Part shown: positions 5,990 to 12,513 of the stretch, piece by piece | Position numbering within the stretch: position 1 is the first letter of the stretch | Layout of the letters: each line of letters begins with the position of its first letter | Assembly (NCBI GenBank): GCA_001804345.1 | Contig: MHFU01000087.1 | Span: 15,577 to 28,089 of the forward strand | DNA from: Omnitrophica bacterium RIFOXYB12_FULL_50_7 | GTDB taxonomy: Bacteria > Omnitrophota > Omnitrophia > Omnitrophales > Aquincolibacteriaceae | Direction: 5' to 3' | Length of the DNA stretch: 12,513 bases | Made by a program: the position numbers and the translations under genes | Notes under the pieces: generated by a model | Seen by the model: the letters and a program-made list of their open reading frames with translations, nothing else | Databases searched by the model: none | What the model was told of the DNA's origin: nothing

Positions 5990-6802
5990 ATGAAACCATT
6001 CACGAGGGGATTCCTTTTCCTATGGATCTTTTCCGCAGCCACTTCCCTCTGGGCCCAATCCCAGGACACCCCGATGACTGCGGATGAACTAGGCTGCCTC
6101 CAAAAAATGATCTTTTTCAATGAATGTTCGGGCCGTGTCGAACGCATGATCATCTGGAATGCCGATGAGGATTTTCCTTCGTTCGGATTTGGACACTTTA
6201 TCTGGTATCCCCAAGGGAAAAAAGGCCCTTACCAAGCCCAGTTCCCGGAATTCCTTTCCTTCCTGGAAGCTCAAAAAACGGCGATCCCCGCCTGGATCAC
6301 GGCCTTGCCGACGCGGGAGGCTCCATGGCAAAACCGCGAAGAGTTTTTAAGCGACCTTTCAAGCGAGCGTATGACCGCTCTCAAGGATTTCCTGGACCGA
6401 ACCCAGGGATTCCAAACCCAATTCATTATCCAAAGAGTCAAAGGGATCCTGCCCCGGATGCTGGCGGCAATTCCGGAGCAAAAACGCCCCGAGATCGAAC
6501 TGAAATTTAATGAGATCGCGGACGCTCCCAGGGGCATGTTTGCTTTGGTCGATTATGTGAATTTTAAAGGCGAAGGCATCCTTGAAACTGAAAGGTCTCA
6601 AGGCCAAGGTTGGGGACTGCTTCAGGTCCTGGAAGAAATGAAAACCCCGGAAAAAAAAGATGATGCGTTGGAAGAATTCGTTCGGGCGGCAAAAAAAGTC
6701 CTTGAAAACAGGGTTAAGAACGCCCCGCCCGAAAAGGACTGTTCCAAACGCCTTGGCGGCTGGAAGACCCGGGTTAAAAATTATCTGAAGATCCGCTGTT
6801 AA
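5990..6802 (+). CDS. Secreted protein with lysozyme-like sequence pattern
   Basis: No confident family name. The ATG at 5990 has GGAGAG (5981-5986) in front and opens with a clean signal peptide (MKPFTRGFLFLWIFSAATSLWAQS, written here as residues 1-24), probably cut after Ala22. An upstream in-frame TTG at 5963 has no ribosome site and would bury the signal. The mature part has IFFNECSG (41-48, Glu45) followed by SFGFGHFIWYP (64-74). A Glu followed about 20 residues later by a (T/S)xGxGH motif is the pattern of GH24 phage-type lysozymes, so a peptidoglycan-acting or lysozyme-fold role is plausible. A later block, ALVDYVNFKGEG (185-196), precedes GWGLLQVLEEM. Cysteines at 36, 46, 251 and 270 could form two disulfides outside the cytoplasm. 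It is convergent with the lptF/G-family gene, 25 bases apart. Enzymatic function is inference. Confidence 0.7.
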   Translation: MKPFTRGFLFLWIFSAATSLWAQSQDTPMTADELGCLQKMIFFNECSGRVERMIIWNADEDFPSFGFGHFIWYPQGKKGPYQAQFPEFLSFLEAQKTAIPAWITALPTREAPWQNREEFLSDLSSERMTALKDFLDRTQGFQTQFIIQRVKGILPRMLAAIPEQKRPEIELKFNEIADAPRGMFALVDYVNFKGEGILETERSQGQGWGLLQVLEEMKTPEKKDDALEEFVRAAKKVLENRVKNAPPEKDCSKRLGGWKTRVKNYLKIRC

Positions 6803-6830
6803 CAACCGGGCAAGGTTTTTGGCAGGGCGT

Positions 6831-7910
6831 TTAGGAGAGAATGGCTTTGCGGAGAAGGACCATCCCGACGCTGATCAAAAGAATGTTCGGGAGCCAAAGA
6901 CTGATCATAGGTGGCAGACCACCGCGTGACGCGAGGGTCTGGGCTATGGCGAAAAGAATATAATAAATACTGGTTGCGGCCATGGAGATCCCGAAACTGA
7001 TCACCACTTCCCCGCGTTTGACGATCGTCGCGATCGGAATTCCGATAAAAACGAACACCAGGGATCCGAACGCAAACGCAATCCTCTGATGGAAGACTGT
7101 CCAGAGATCACGGCGTTCTTTTTTCCCGGTCTTTTCGGAAACATCTACAAGGATCTCAGCCAAGGTCATGTCTTTTTTCTTTTTGCCCATGTTGCGGATA
7201 TCATTTTCATCCATCGTCGGGAACTTGTAGGTCTTGAACTGAACGGACTGAATCCCTTTGTCCTGCGATTCCGAGACGCTCCCATTGAAAAGCTGAACCT
7301 CCAGCTGTCCGGTATTCGAATCCATCACGATCTTGCCGCTTTCCGCAACGATCGTCCTCACGGGATTTTCCGAATCCACGCCCTCATGAGCCACGATATC
7401 TTTCATTTCATTCCCCTCGACGCGTTTCGCAAGAAAAAGAATACTGGGGCTGATCCTCACAAAGCGTCCCGGCTCAATCAGCGCCATCGGATGCTGCATG
7501 ATCATTCTTTTGGTCGCACGGCGCAACTCATAACGGGCGGGCGGGCCGACCTGATCATTAAAAACAAACATAAGCATGCTAAGTGCGAAACCCAGAATGA
7601 GCGGCGGCATCATGAATCTCAGAGGATGCACCCCTGAGGCTTTCATGGCGCGGAATTCATTGTGCTGGGAAAAACTTCCAAACACGATCAAGACGCCCGT
7701 AAGAAGGCTCATCGGCGCGGTATAGCTGACGATAGAAGGTATAATAAGCAGCATCACATAGAGCGTCTGCGTAAACGGAACCCCTCGACCGATGATCATA
7801 TCCGCCGCTTTTACAAGATACCCCGCCATAAAAATAAAGCTGAGGACCGTAAAACAAAGGAGGCATGGCAGAAGCAGCTCTTTTAAAACATAACGCTGGA
7901 GAATTTTCAT
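6831..7910 (-). CDS. LptF/LptG-family lipopolysaccharide export permease
   Basis: Inner-membrane permease of the LptB2FG ABC transporter, which pulls LPS from the inner membrane into the Lpt bridge. 359 residues, matching E. coli LptF and LptG (about 360). The N-terminus MKILQRYVLKELLLP is typical. Three membrane helices lie at about 14-36, 52-78 and 102-118, then a periplasmic jellyroll domain (about 121-268), then three more helices at about 277-297, 303-326 and 336-355. SQHNEFRAMKASGVHP (81-96) is the coupling-helix region that contacts the LptB ATPase. Which of the two paralogues it is cannot be told from the sequence. No second permease or lptB is adjacent, so its partner must be encoded elsewhere. 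The ATG at 7908-7910 has a weak GAGAAA ribosome site. A promoter candidate lies just upstream. Confidence 0.93.
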   Translation of the reverse strand: MKILQRYVLKELLLPCLLCFTVLSFIFMAGYLVKAADMIIGRGVPFTQTLYVMLLIIPSIVSYTAPMSLLTGVLIVFGSFSQHNEFRAMKASGVHPLRFMMPPLILGFALSMLMFVFNDQVGPPARYELRRATKRMIMQHPMALIEPGRFVRISPSILFLAKRVEGNEMKDIVAHEGVDSENPVRTIVAESGKIVMDSNTGQLEVQLFNGSVSESQDKGIQSVQFKTYKFPTMDENDIRNMGKKKKDMTLAEILVDVSEKTGKKERRDLWTVFHQRIAFAFGSLVFVFIGIPIATIVKRGEVVISFGISMAATSIYYILFAIAQTLASRGGLPPMISLWLPNILLISVGMVLLRKAILS

Positions 7911-7952
7911 TTTAAACGGTTTCTCAGAGGTTTGACATGTATGCGTTGACGT

Positions 7953-7980
7953 ATTGTATCAAAGAACCGGGAAACGGCAA
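7953..7980 (-). promoter_or_regulatory. Candidate promoter for the lptF/G-family gene
   Basis: On the minus strand, TTGCCG (7975-7980), a 16-base spacer and TACAAT (7953-7958, five of six consensus). Transcription would start near 7946, about 36 bases ahead of the ATG. This would let the permease be expressed independently of the upstream dsbD-like gene. Confidence 0.4.
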
Positions 7981-7984
7981 GCGC

Positions 7985-8004
7985 CCACGTCACTCCACGT
8001 CACT
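7985..8004. repeat. Perfect 10-base tandem duplication at the dsbD-like stop
   Basis: CCACGTCACT occurs twice head to tail (7985-7994 and 7995-8004). The stop codon of the DsbD-like gene (8000-8002) falls in one copy. It looks like a small slippage duplication; no function is evident. Confidence 0.7.
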
Positions 8005-9211
8005 CGTTCCCCGAGACATTCCCCAACTTAGAAGAACGAACAGAGTTCACGAATTCTTCCGGCGCAACAAAACCATTCATGCGAAGACCCGGAATCTCCA
8101 AACCTTTCTCATCCAAAAAAATGATCGTCGGGACACCGAATACCCTGAACCGGCGTATTACCTCGCGGGTCTCGTCCGTATCCTCAGAAGTGGCGTCGAC
8201 CTTGATCTTGCGAAAATATTGCAGCGTTTTGCGGACCCTTGGATCCGAATAGGTGAACTGATCGAGTTCGTGGCACGGAATACACCAGTCCGCGTAAAAA
8301 TCGAGGATCACCGGCTGTCCCGAAGCGCTGATCTCCTCAAGAATACCGGCGTGATATTTTTCCCACTCTATTCCGCTTTTGGGCGTGAGAAAAAAGAAAA
8401 GGCCGACCGCTACGGCGAGGGTCCCAAGGATCCCCTGAAAAGCAAAAAGCTTTTTTGCAAGCCGGGCAGATCGTTCGATCCATCCAAGATAAAGACCGCC
8501 GGCCACAAATGCCCCCGGCACGATCCACTTAAGGAATGGCCACTTGAAAGCAATCGCGACATAAAATATCCCGAACGTCAAAAGTACCACACCCATCAGT
8601 CGCTCAAACCAGACAAGCCACGCCCCGGACTTCGGAAGTTTCGAGAGAAGCCCGGAATAGGTCCCGAGAACAAGATACGGAAGCCCGAGCCCGAGCGCCA
8701 TCACAAAAAAAAGCGAGAAACCGAAGACCCCGTTCTGCTGCACGCTCACAAAAGCCAACAGCCCCAGAACTGCAGGCCCCATGCAAGGCGCCGCAACGAT
8801 CCCCACCATAAGCCCCGAAACGAAAAAACTGAGGAGGGCCCCCTTGCCCATTCCCTGCCGGGACGGTATCAGCCACGAAGGTAGCCGGAATTGATAAAGC
8901 CCGAACATACTGAATGCGAGGCCTATGACCACAAGACCGGTCGTGAGCTGCACCCAGAAATTCTGGAGCCATTCACCAAAAAAACTCCCGGTCATAGCCG
9001 CCACAAGTCCGAGGATGCTGTACATGGTCACCATGCCAAGCACATACGCCAGGGCCTTCACGAACGCGCGACCATGATGTTCATGCTGCGACCCCCTGAA
9101 AAGTGAGATCGTGATGGATAACATGGGATAGACACACGGCGTCAGGTTCAGGCCAAGGCCCAGGAAAAACACGCTTATATAAATAAATGGTGAGTTTGTG
9201 GTCTCAGTCAT
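8000..9211 (-). CDS. dsbD: DsbD-like thiol:disulfide interchange protein (no N-terminal periplasmic domain)
   Basis: Carries reducing power from cytoplasmic thioredoxin across the inner membrane to periplasmic or surface thiol proteins. 403 residues. The membrane domain (about 8-275, eight or more helices) has the CcdA/DsbD cysteines in NLTPCVYPM (Cys26) and VAAPCMGPAV (Cys143), in the two inverted-repeat halves. The C-terminal thioredoxin-like domain (about 283-395) carries DWCIPCHELD (Cys310 and Cys313) and a cis-proline in GVPT (361). The N-terminal DsbD-alpha domain of the E. coli protein is absent, and there is no signal peptide before the first helix. Electrons must therefore leave the thioredoxin domain directly or through another protein. 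The ATG at 9209-9211 has AAGGTG (9217-9222) at 5-base spacing. The exonuclease gene lies upstream across an 89-base gap. Confidence 0.92.
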   Translation of the reverse strand: MTETTNSPFIYISVFFLGLGLNLTPCVYPMLSITISLFRGSQHEHHGRAFVKALAYVLGMVTMYSILGLVAAMTGSFFGEWLQNFWVQLTTGLVVIGLAFSMFGLYQFRLPSWLIPSRQGMGKGALLSFFVSGLMVGIVAAPCMGPAVLGLLAFVSVQQNGVFGFSLFFVMALGLGLPYLVLGTYSGLLSKLPKSGAWLVWFERLMGVVLLTFGIFYVAIAFKWPFLKWIVPGAFVAGGLYLGWIERSARLAKKLFAFQGILGTLAVAVGLFFFLTPKSGIEWEKYHAGILEEISASGQPVILDFYADWCIPCHELDQFTYSDPRVRKTLQYFRKIKVDATSEDTDETREVIRRFRVFGVPTIIFLDEKGLEIPGLRMNGFVAPEEFVNSVRSSKLGNVSGNE

Positions 9212-9229
9212 TTTTTCACCTTGGAGATA

Positions 9230-9288
9230 GGATGGCGGAGGGCGGAGGGTACAATAGCTTGTCTTTCGTCATCCGCTATCCTCCATCC
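9230..9288. repeat. Imperfect inverted repeat upstream of the dsbD-like gene
   Basis: The arms 9230-9248 (GGATGGCGGAGGGCGGAGG) and 9270-9288 (CATCCGCTATCCTCCATCC) are complementary at 15 of 19 positions around a 21-base loop. The purine-rich arm is itself repetitive (GGCGGAGG words). It starts eight bases upstream of the AAGGTG ribosome site, so a folded transcript could affect translation or act as a processing site. It resembles a degenerate interspersed repeat. Confidence 0.5.
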
Positions 9289-9300
9289 ACCATTTTGCTT

Positions 9301-9921
9301 TTAAAAAAGACTCGTTGGAAAATCGGTTTTGAGCGCGCTTTTCCTCTGCAGGAATTCCGAAGTCGCCTGCTTCCAATTCACCGGAATCTCATAGGTCTTG
9401 AAATCCCAAGTCGAAGTAAAATAGACTTTCCCTTCGCGACAGCCGTACTCGTAGACATTTTTTGTCAGGCGAACGTCATCTAAGCAGTATTTCTTGAGTT
9501 CCTCCATCCGACCTTCCTTGAAGAGCACCAAGGCCTCCACCCCATCGCCGGACTTCCCTTCCTTGACCGTCGCACGCGCCACGCTATCAAGGCTCGCCCG
9601 GTGTCCACGCGCTTTTTCGATGTCATCCAGCAGATCAAGAACGGGCAATTGATCGACCGTTTTAAAAAGATACGGCTGAAGGACTGCCATATCAAAACGT
9701 CGGATATTAAACCCGACCAGAAGATCTGCAGTCTGGAGCCTTTGTTCGAATTTCACCATATCTTTTTCTTCATAGGACGCATACTCGCCGGGCAAGTAAT
9801 CGTACGTACAAACCACCGAGACCTTGAGTTTCGAAAGGCTCATCGCTTTCGACTTCCCGATCTCTTTGAAAGATTTCTGCGTCTCAACGTCCAACACGAG
9901 GATGTTTTTACTTTTTTCCAT
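9301..9921 (-). CDS. RNase H-fold DEDDy-type 3'-5' exonuclease-like protein
   Basis: Predicted cytoplasmic nuclease of the RNase_H_2/YprB-like group in the DEDD exonuclease superfamily; substrate (DNA or RNA) unknown. Of 206 residues, Exo I is LVLDVETQ (Asp11, Glu13), Exo II is VGFNIRRFDMAVL (69-81, Asp77), and Exo III is YCLDDVRLTKNVYEYG (145-160), where Tyr145 and Asp149 give the YxxxD signature of the DEDDy type. All four acidic residues are present, so it should be active. It is a stand-alone domain without helicase or polymerase parts. The ATG at 9919-9921 overlaps the upstream TPR gene by 14 bases, with GGAAAG ahead of it, so translation is probably coupled to that gene. Confidence 0.8.
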   Translation of the reverse strand: MEKSKNILVLDVETQKSFKEIGKSKAMSLSKLKVSVVCTYDYLPGEYASYEEKDMVKFEQRLQTADLLVGFNIRRFDMAVLQPYLFKTVDQLPVLDLLDDIEKARGHRASLDSVARATVKEGKSGDGVEALVLFKEGRMEELKKYCLDDVRLTKNVYEYGCREGKVYFTSTWDFKTYEIPVNWKQATSEFLQRKSALKTDFPTSLF

Positions 9922-11065
9922 GCATCTTTCCGATCAATCCCTTCCAACCACGTGGGGGGCTCAACAGATTTTTGATGGCTTGGGATGCTTCTTCGGCCTT
10001 AGAATCTTTGGCGAGATCCTCATGCTTCACGGGCTCTTGAATTGCATCCCTGGCGCTCTTCGAATCCAATTCCACGGCCCTTTTGTCACCAGAAAAGACA
10101 ACCTCGCCTGTCGCGGGCCTGAAATATTCCAGCAACCGGTCATAAAGAGCCCCGCTATCCTTCGGTTCCAGATCGGTGACGTTGACTGCTTTTGAAGCCT
10201 CGGGGCTTTCCTGGGATCCTTCATGTTTGATAAATTCTTTTAAAGCATCCGAGGCGCCTTTCGGATTCAATTTCACAGCCTTTTTGTAATCAGAAATGGC
10301 CGATTTGTATTCCGCGAGCCTGAAATAGGCCAGTCCTCGATCGTAATAAGCCCAGCTGTACTCCGGATCCAGTAAAAGGGCCTTCGAGTCATCTGCCAAG
10401 GCTTTCTTAAGATCTCCTGTCTCCTGATAGGCCCATCCCCGGTCGCAATAGGCGTCAACGTCTTTAGGGTCCATCTCGATCGCTTGATTGTAATCGGCTA
10501 TCGCCTTGTCAAAAATCTTTTTGGATAAATAAACTTTTCCTCGTAAATAATGCTCTCTGCCGAAGACAGGCTGAATCTCCAAGGCTTTATTAAAATCAGA
10601 CAAGGCTTTGTCGAAATCCCCTTTTTTAGAAAAAATAATTCCACGGCTGGAATAAGCCGGCGCAAAATCCGGTTTTATCTCGAGCGCCTTCGTATAATCC
10701 GGGAGAGCCCGGTCCAGATCGTTCCTGGAGTCATAAATACTTGCTCGATAAAAATAAGCGTCCGCGAGGTTCTTCTTTATTTCCACCGCCTTCGTAAAAT
10801 CCGCAAGCGCTTTATCACCCTTTCCTTTCACGTAGTAAATAAGGCCTCGGTTATGATAAGCCTCAGCAAAATCGGGCTTGAGTTCGATCGCCTTCGTAAA
10901 AGCCTTGATCGCAGCGCCATAGTTGCCTTTCTGCCCATAAGCCACCCCTTTCAAAAAAGCTTCTTTCTCGGATTCAGCGCCATACGCATGTGAGCCGCAA
11001 AAAAGGAAACTGCCTATCATGAAAATCGCTATAACTTTTCCAAGGAAACCTACGCGCTTGTCCAT
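9908..11065 (-). CDS. Secreted TPR-repeat protein with internal duplication
   Basis: 385 residues. The signal peptide (about 1-29, hydrophobic core VIAIFMIGSFLF, probable cut after Gly29 in HAYGA) predicts a periplasmic or surface scaffold. The cysteine at 23 is not in a proper lipobox. Seven tetratricopeptide repeats of 34 residues run at about 33-65, 67-99, 101-133, 135-167, 169-201, 203-235 and 237-269, with the usual alanine/glycine and KA(I/L/V)E(I/L)xP positions. After an acidic linker, residues 299-349 are a diverged second copy of 232-282, followed by a basic tail. Partner unknown. The ATG at 11063-11065 has only a weak AAGGG ahead. The stop overlaps the start of the exonuclease gene. 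Confidence 0.88.
   Translation of the reverse strand: MDKRVGFLGKVIAIFMIGSFLFCGSHAYGAESEKEAFLKGVAYGQKGNYGAAIKAFTKAIELKPDFAEAYHNRGLIYYVKGKGDKALADFTKAVEIKKNLADAYFYRASIYDSRNDLDRALPDYTKALEIKPDFAPAYSSRGIIFSKKGDFDKALSDFNKALEIQPVFGREHYLRGKVYLSKKIFDKAIADYNQAIEMDPKDVDAYCDRGWAYQETGDLKKALADDSKALLLDPEYSWAYYDRGLAYFRLAEYKSAISDYKKAVKLNPKGASDALKEFIKHEGSQESPEASKAVNVTDLEPKDSGALYDRLLEYFRPATGEVVFSGDKRAVELDSKSARDAIQEPVKHEDLAKDSKAEEASQAIKNLLSPPRGWKGLIGKMHGKK
10020..10372 (-). repeat. Diverged 201-base tandem duplication inside the TPR gene
   Basis: Bases 10020-10171 and 10221-10372 align end to end over 152 positions without gaps, about two thirds identical by hand count (roughly 103 of 152). The period is 201 bases (67 codons). 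The copy nearer the 3' end has lost the helix-forming TPR pattern, while the flanks (YDR...EYF, AVELD, VKHE) remain recognisable. Confidence 0.75.
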
Positions 11066-11101
11066 AATTCTGCCGCCCTTGCTGGTCTGTGGTTTATTGT
11101 C

Positions 11102-11173
11102 CCTCCGAGCCTATCTCTCCGAGTCCTTCGACTCGTAGAGTCGGGAACGACCCGTAGGGCCGGAGGCTAGATA
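11102..11173. repeat. Cluster of alternative hairpins in the HAD-TPR spacer
   Basis: Several stems compete. CGAGTC (11120-11125) pairs with GACTCG (11130-11135) over a CTTC loop. CGACTC (11129-11134) pairs with GAGTCG (11138-11143) over GTA. GTCG (11140-11143) pairs with CGAC (11148-11151) over a GGAA tetraloop. An outer arm, TATCT plus CTCCG (11112-11121), pairs with CGGAG plus AGATA (11161-11173) with a bulge. CTCCGAG occurs twice (11103-11109, 11117-11123). The right arm includes the stop codon of the HAD gene. It lacks a T-run, so a processing site or interspersed repeat is likelier than a terminator. Confidence 0.55.
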
Positions 11174-11889
11174 AGTTCTCTCAAATCCCGGATCACAGTC
11201 ACAAAATCTTGTTGGTCTTTGGCCAAAGTCGCATGACGACCCGAACGATCAAGCCAGATCGATGGGATCCCAGCCAAGTGCGCGCCGCGAACATCATCTT
11301 CCAGGCTATCACCGACGTGCACGGCTTCATCCGCGCGAACATTCGCCTGCTTTAAGGCTTCTTTGAAGATCCTGGGATCAGGCTTGGCGGCGCCGAAAAC
11401 CGCCGAGATAACCTTGAAATCAAAATACGAATCGATCCCGAGTCCCCGGCACAATTTTAAGAGACGGCTGTCCCAATTCGACACCATCCCAATAATAAAA
11501 TTCTTTTCTTTAAACAACCGGAGCACCTCCTCAACTTCAGGATACAGTTTCCAGACACCGGGTTCCGCAAAAAGGGTATGAAGTTCATCAAAAAAAGGAC
11601 CGAACGCTTTAAGGCCCTTGAAATCCTTGAAAACCGCGGTAACGATCTTATGCCAAAATTCCCTCTCGATCTTCTCATCCGAATGGCTCCTGAGATCGCC
11701 GATCTTGTCGTGTTCACTCCACACGCGATGGAACGCCGCTTCCACTTCTTCCGAGCTCACCTGACAACCATGCTTCGCGGCAACGCTGCTGTAATAATGT
11801 CCCACGGACGGGAACGGGCGGAAAAGCGTTCCTCCAGCATCCAACAGGACCGCTTTCGTCCCCGCCGGAATTTTATGGCTGTGAGCCAC
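11167..11889 (-). CDS. HAD subfamily IA hydrolase, REG-2/HDHD3-like
   Basis: Cytoplasmic hydrolase of the haloacid dehalogenase superfamily, 240 residues from the chosen start; substrate unknown. Motif I is LLDAGGTLF, with nucleophile Asp17, but Gly19 stands where phosphatases have the acid/base Asp. Motif II is GMVSNWD (Ser137), motif III is Lys169 in GAAKPDP, and motif IV is HVGDSLEDDVRGA (Asp194, Asp198/199). The helical cap lies at about 28-115. I chose the GTG at 11887-11889 because GGGGAGG (11896-11902) sits six bases upstream and the protein then has normal family length. An ATG at 11985 would add 32 residues unlike the family and has no support. The start overlaps the upstream TPR gene by 17 bases, so translation is probably coupled. 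Confidence 0.88.
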   Translation of the reverse strand: MAHSHKIPAGTKAVLLDAGGTLFRPFPSVGHYYSSVAAKHGCQVSSEEVEAAFHRVWSEHDKIGDLRSHSDEKIEREFWHKIVTAVFKDFKGLKAFGPFFDELHTLFAEPGVWKLYPEVEEVLRLFKEKNFIIGMVSNWDSRLLKLCRGLGIDSYFDFKVISAVFGAAKPDPRIFKEALKQANVRADEAVHVGDSLEDDVRGAHLAGIPSIWLDRSGRHATLAKDQQDFVTVIRDLRELI

Positions 11890-12513
11890 TCGTATCCTCC
11901 CCGCCGCCACCGCCCCCAAATTTCTGCATGAGCATTTGTCCCAGAGCGGGAAGAGCCTGCGCCACCCCCCCCTGATCCTGTGCATTGGGATCCTTTCCCA
12001 TCGCAGCCGCGGTCTGTGGATTCATGGAAAGAGAGCTGCCCATCGAAGGCATCCCGAACGAGGAACCGCCTCCGCTTTCCGGAGCCTTGCGCTTGGCGTC
12101 CACATCGCGAAGGGCTTCCTGAATATCCGGATTTCCGTAGTCAAGCTCGCGAGCCTTGAGGTAAGCCTCCTTAGCCTCCTCAAAAAATCCCTGCTCCTCA
12201 TAGACCGACCCGATCTGGAGCCAGGAAGCACACAAGAGATAAGTGTCCTTCTCCGGATCGCAAAGCCGGATCGCTTTCCGGAGCTCTTCGCGCGCGCGTT
12301 CCATCTGAGAGAGCCGTTTATAGACAACCCCAAGATTGTAATGGGCGACCTTGTCCTCGGGACGGACCATCAAGACTTTTTCAAGCGCATCCCGACTTTT
12401 CACGATCCATTCGAGAGACTGATTTCCTTTTTGAGTGCGGGTCCGATCAAAAAGTGTGGCGTAAACCGCTGAGAGCCGGTAATAAAGATCCGCGTTACCG
12501 GGTTCCATACCAA
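11873..12513 (-). CDS. TPR protein, C-terminal part (cut by window edge)
   Basis: About 212 codons are visible; the reading frame is open to the window end. The methionine at 12506-12508 lies inside a TPR helix (EPGNADLYYRLSAVYATLF), so it is not the start. Tetratricopeptide repeats continue through RPEDKVAHYNLGVVYKRLSQ, YLLCASWLQIGSVYEEQG and the EEAKEAYLKARELD region. After about residue 140 the chain becomes low-complexity (Gly, Ser, Met, Gln, Ala) and ends in a run of glycines and EDTSGSQP. The glycine codons double as the ribosome site of the next gene. It probably acts as a protein-interaction scaffold; partner, and whether it is exported, cannot be judged without the N-terminus. Confidence 0.85.
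   Translation of the reverse strand, partial: GMEPGNADLYYRLSAVYATLFDRTRTQKGNQSLEWIVKSRDALEKVLMVRPEDKVAHYNLGVVYKRLSQMERAREELRKAIRLCDPEKDTYLLCASWLQIGSVYEEQGFFEEAKEAYLKARELDYGNPDIQEALRDVDAKRKAPESGGGSSFGMPSMGSSLSMNPQTAAAMGKDPNAQDQGGVAQALPALGQMLMQKFGGGGGGEDTSGSQP

Noticed and set aside
5963..5992. TTG at 5963 as the start of the secreted protein
   Set aside because: The ATG at 5990 has a good GGAGAG site and begins a clean signal peptide.
7937..8884. Long plus-strand open frame opposite the dsbD-like gene
   Set aside because: Highly basic, motif-free translation antisense to a clear membrane protein.

Overview
This window reads as ordinary chromosome of a diderm (Gram-negative type) bacterium. 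It has an LptF/LptG-type lipopolysaccharide-export permease, a DsbD-type thiol transporter, Sec-type signal peptides and a tRNA gene without an encoded CCA. The single-copy core genes (tilS, ftsH, folP, yebC), several TPR proteins and short hairpin-forming repeats between genes would fit an uncultivated candidate phylum such as Omnitrophota. That placement is inference from general resemblance and is not proven here.

Left block (1-4677), all on the minus strand and read right to left: a CAU-anticodon tRNA, a spacer with two interleaved inverted repeats, tilS (tRNA lysidine synthase), ftsH (membrane AAA+ protease), folP (dihydropteroate synthase, start overlapping the ftsH stop) and the first 136 codons of yebC. 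A promoter candidate for ftsH-folP lies in the tilS-ftsH gap. A hairpin-bearing repeat fills the folP-yebC gap and supplies the last codons of folP.

Centre (4678-6805), the only plus-strand genes: a large HAD-superfamily hydrolase whose start codon sits where transcription from its promoter should begin (probably leaderless), and a secreted, cysteine-containing protein with a lysozyme-like sequence pattern.

Right block (6831-12513), all minus strand and read right to left: the C-terminal part of a TPR protein, a HAD IA hydrolase, a secreted TPR protein with a decaying internal duplication, a DEDDy-type RNase H-fold exonuclease, a DsbD-like protein without its N-terminal periplasmic domain, and the LptF/LptG-family permease. 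The first two pairs of neighbours in the chain TPR-HAD and TPR-exonuclease overlap by 17 and 14 bases, so translation is probably coupled. lptF/G has its own candidate promoter.

I found no CRISPR array, transposase, phage gene or obvious defence system. The most unusual items are the interleaved inverted repeats beside the tRNA, the leaderless HAD gene, the intergenic repeats that run into gene 3' ends, and the internally duplicated TPR protein.
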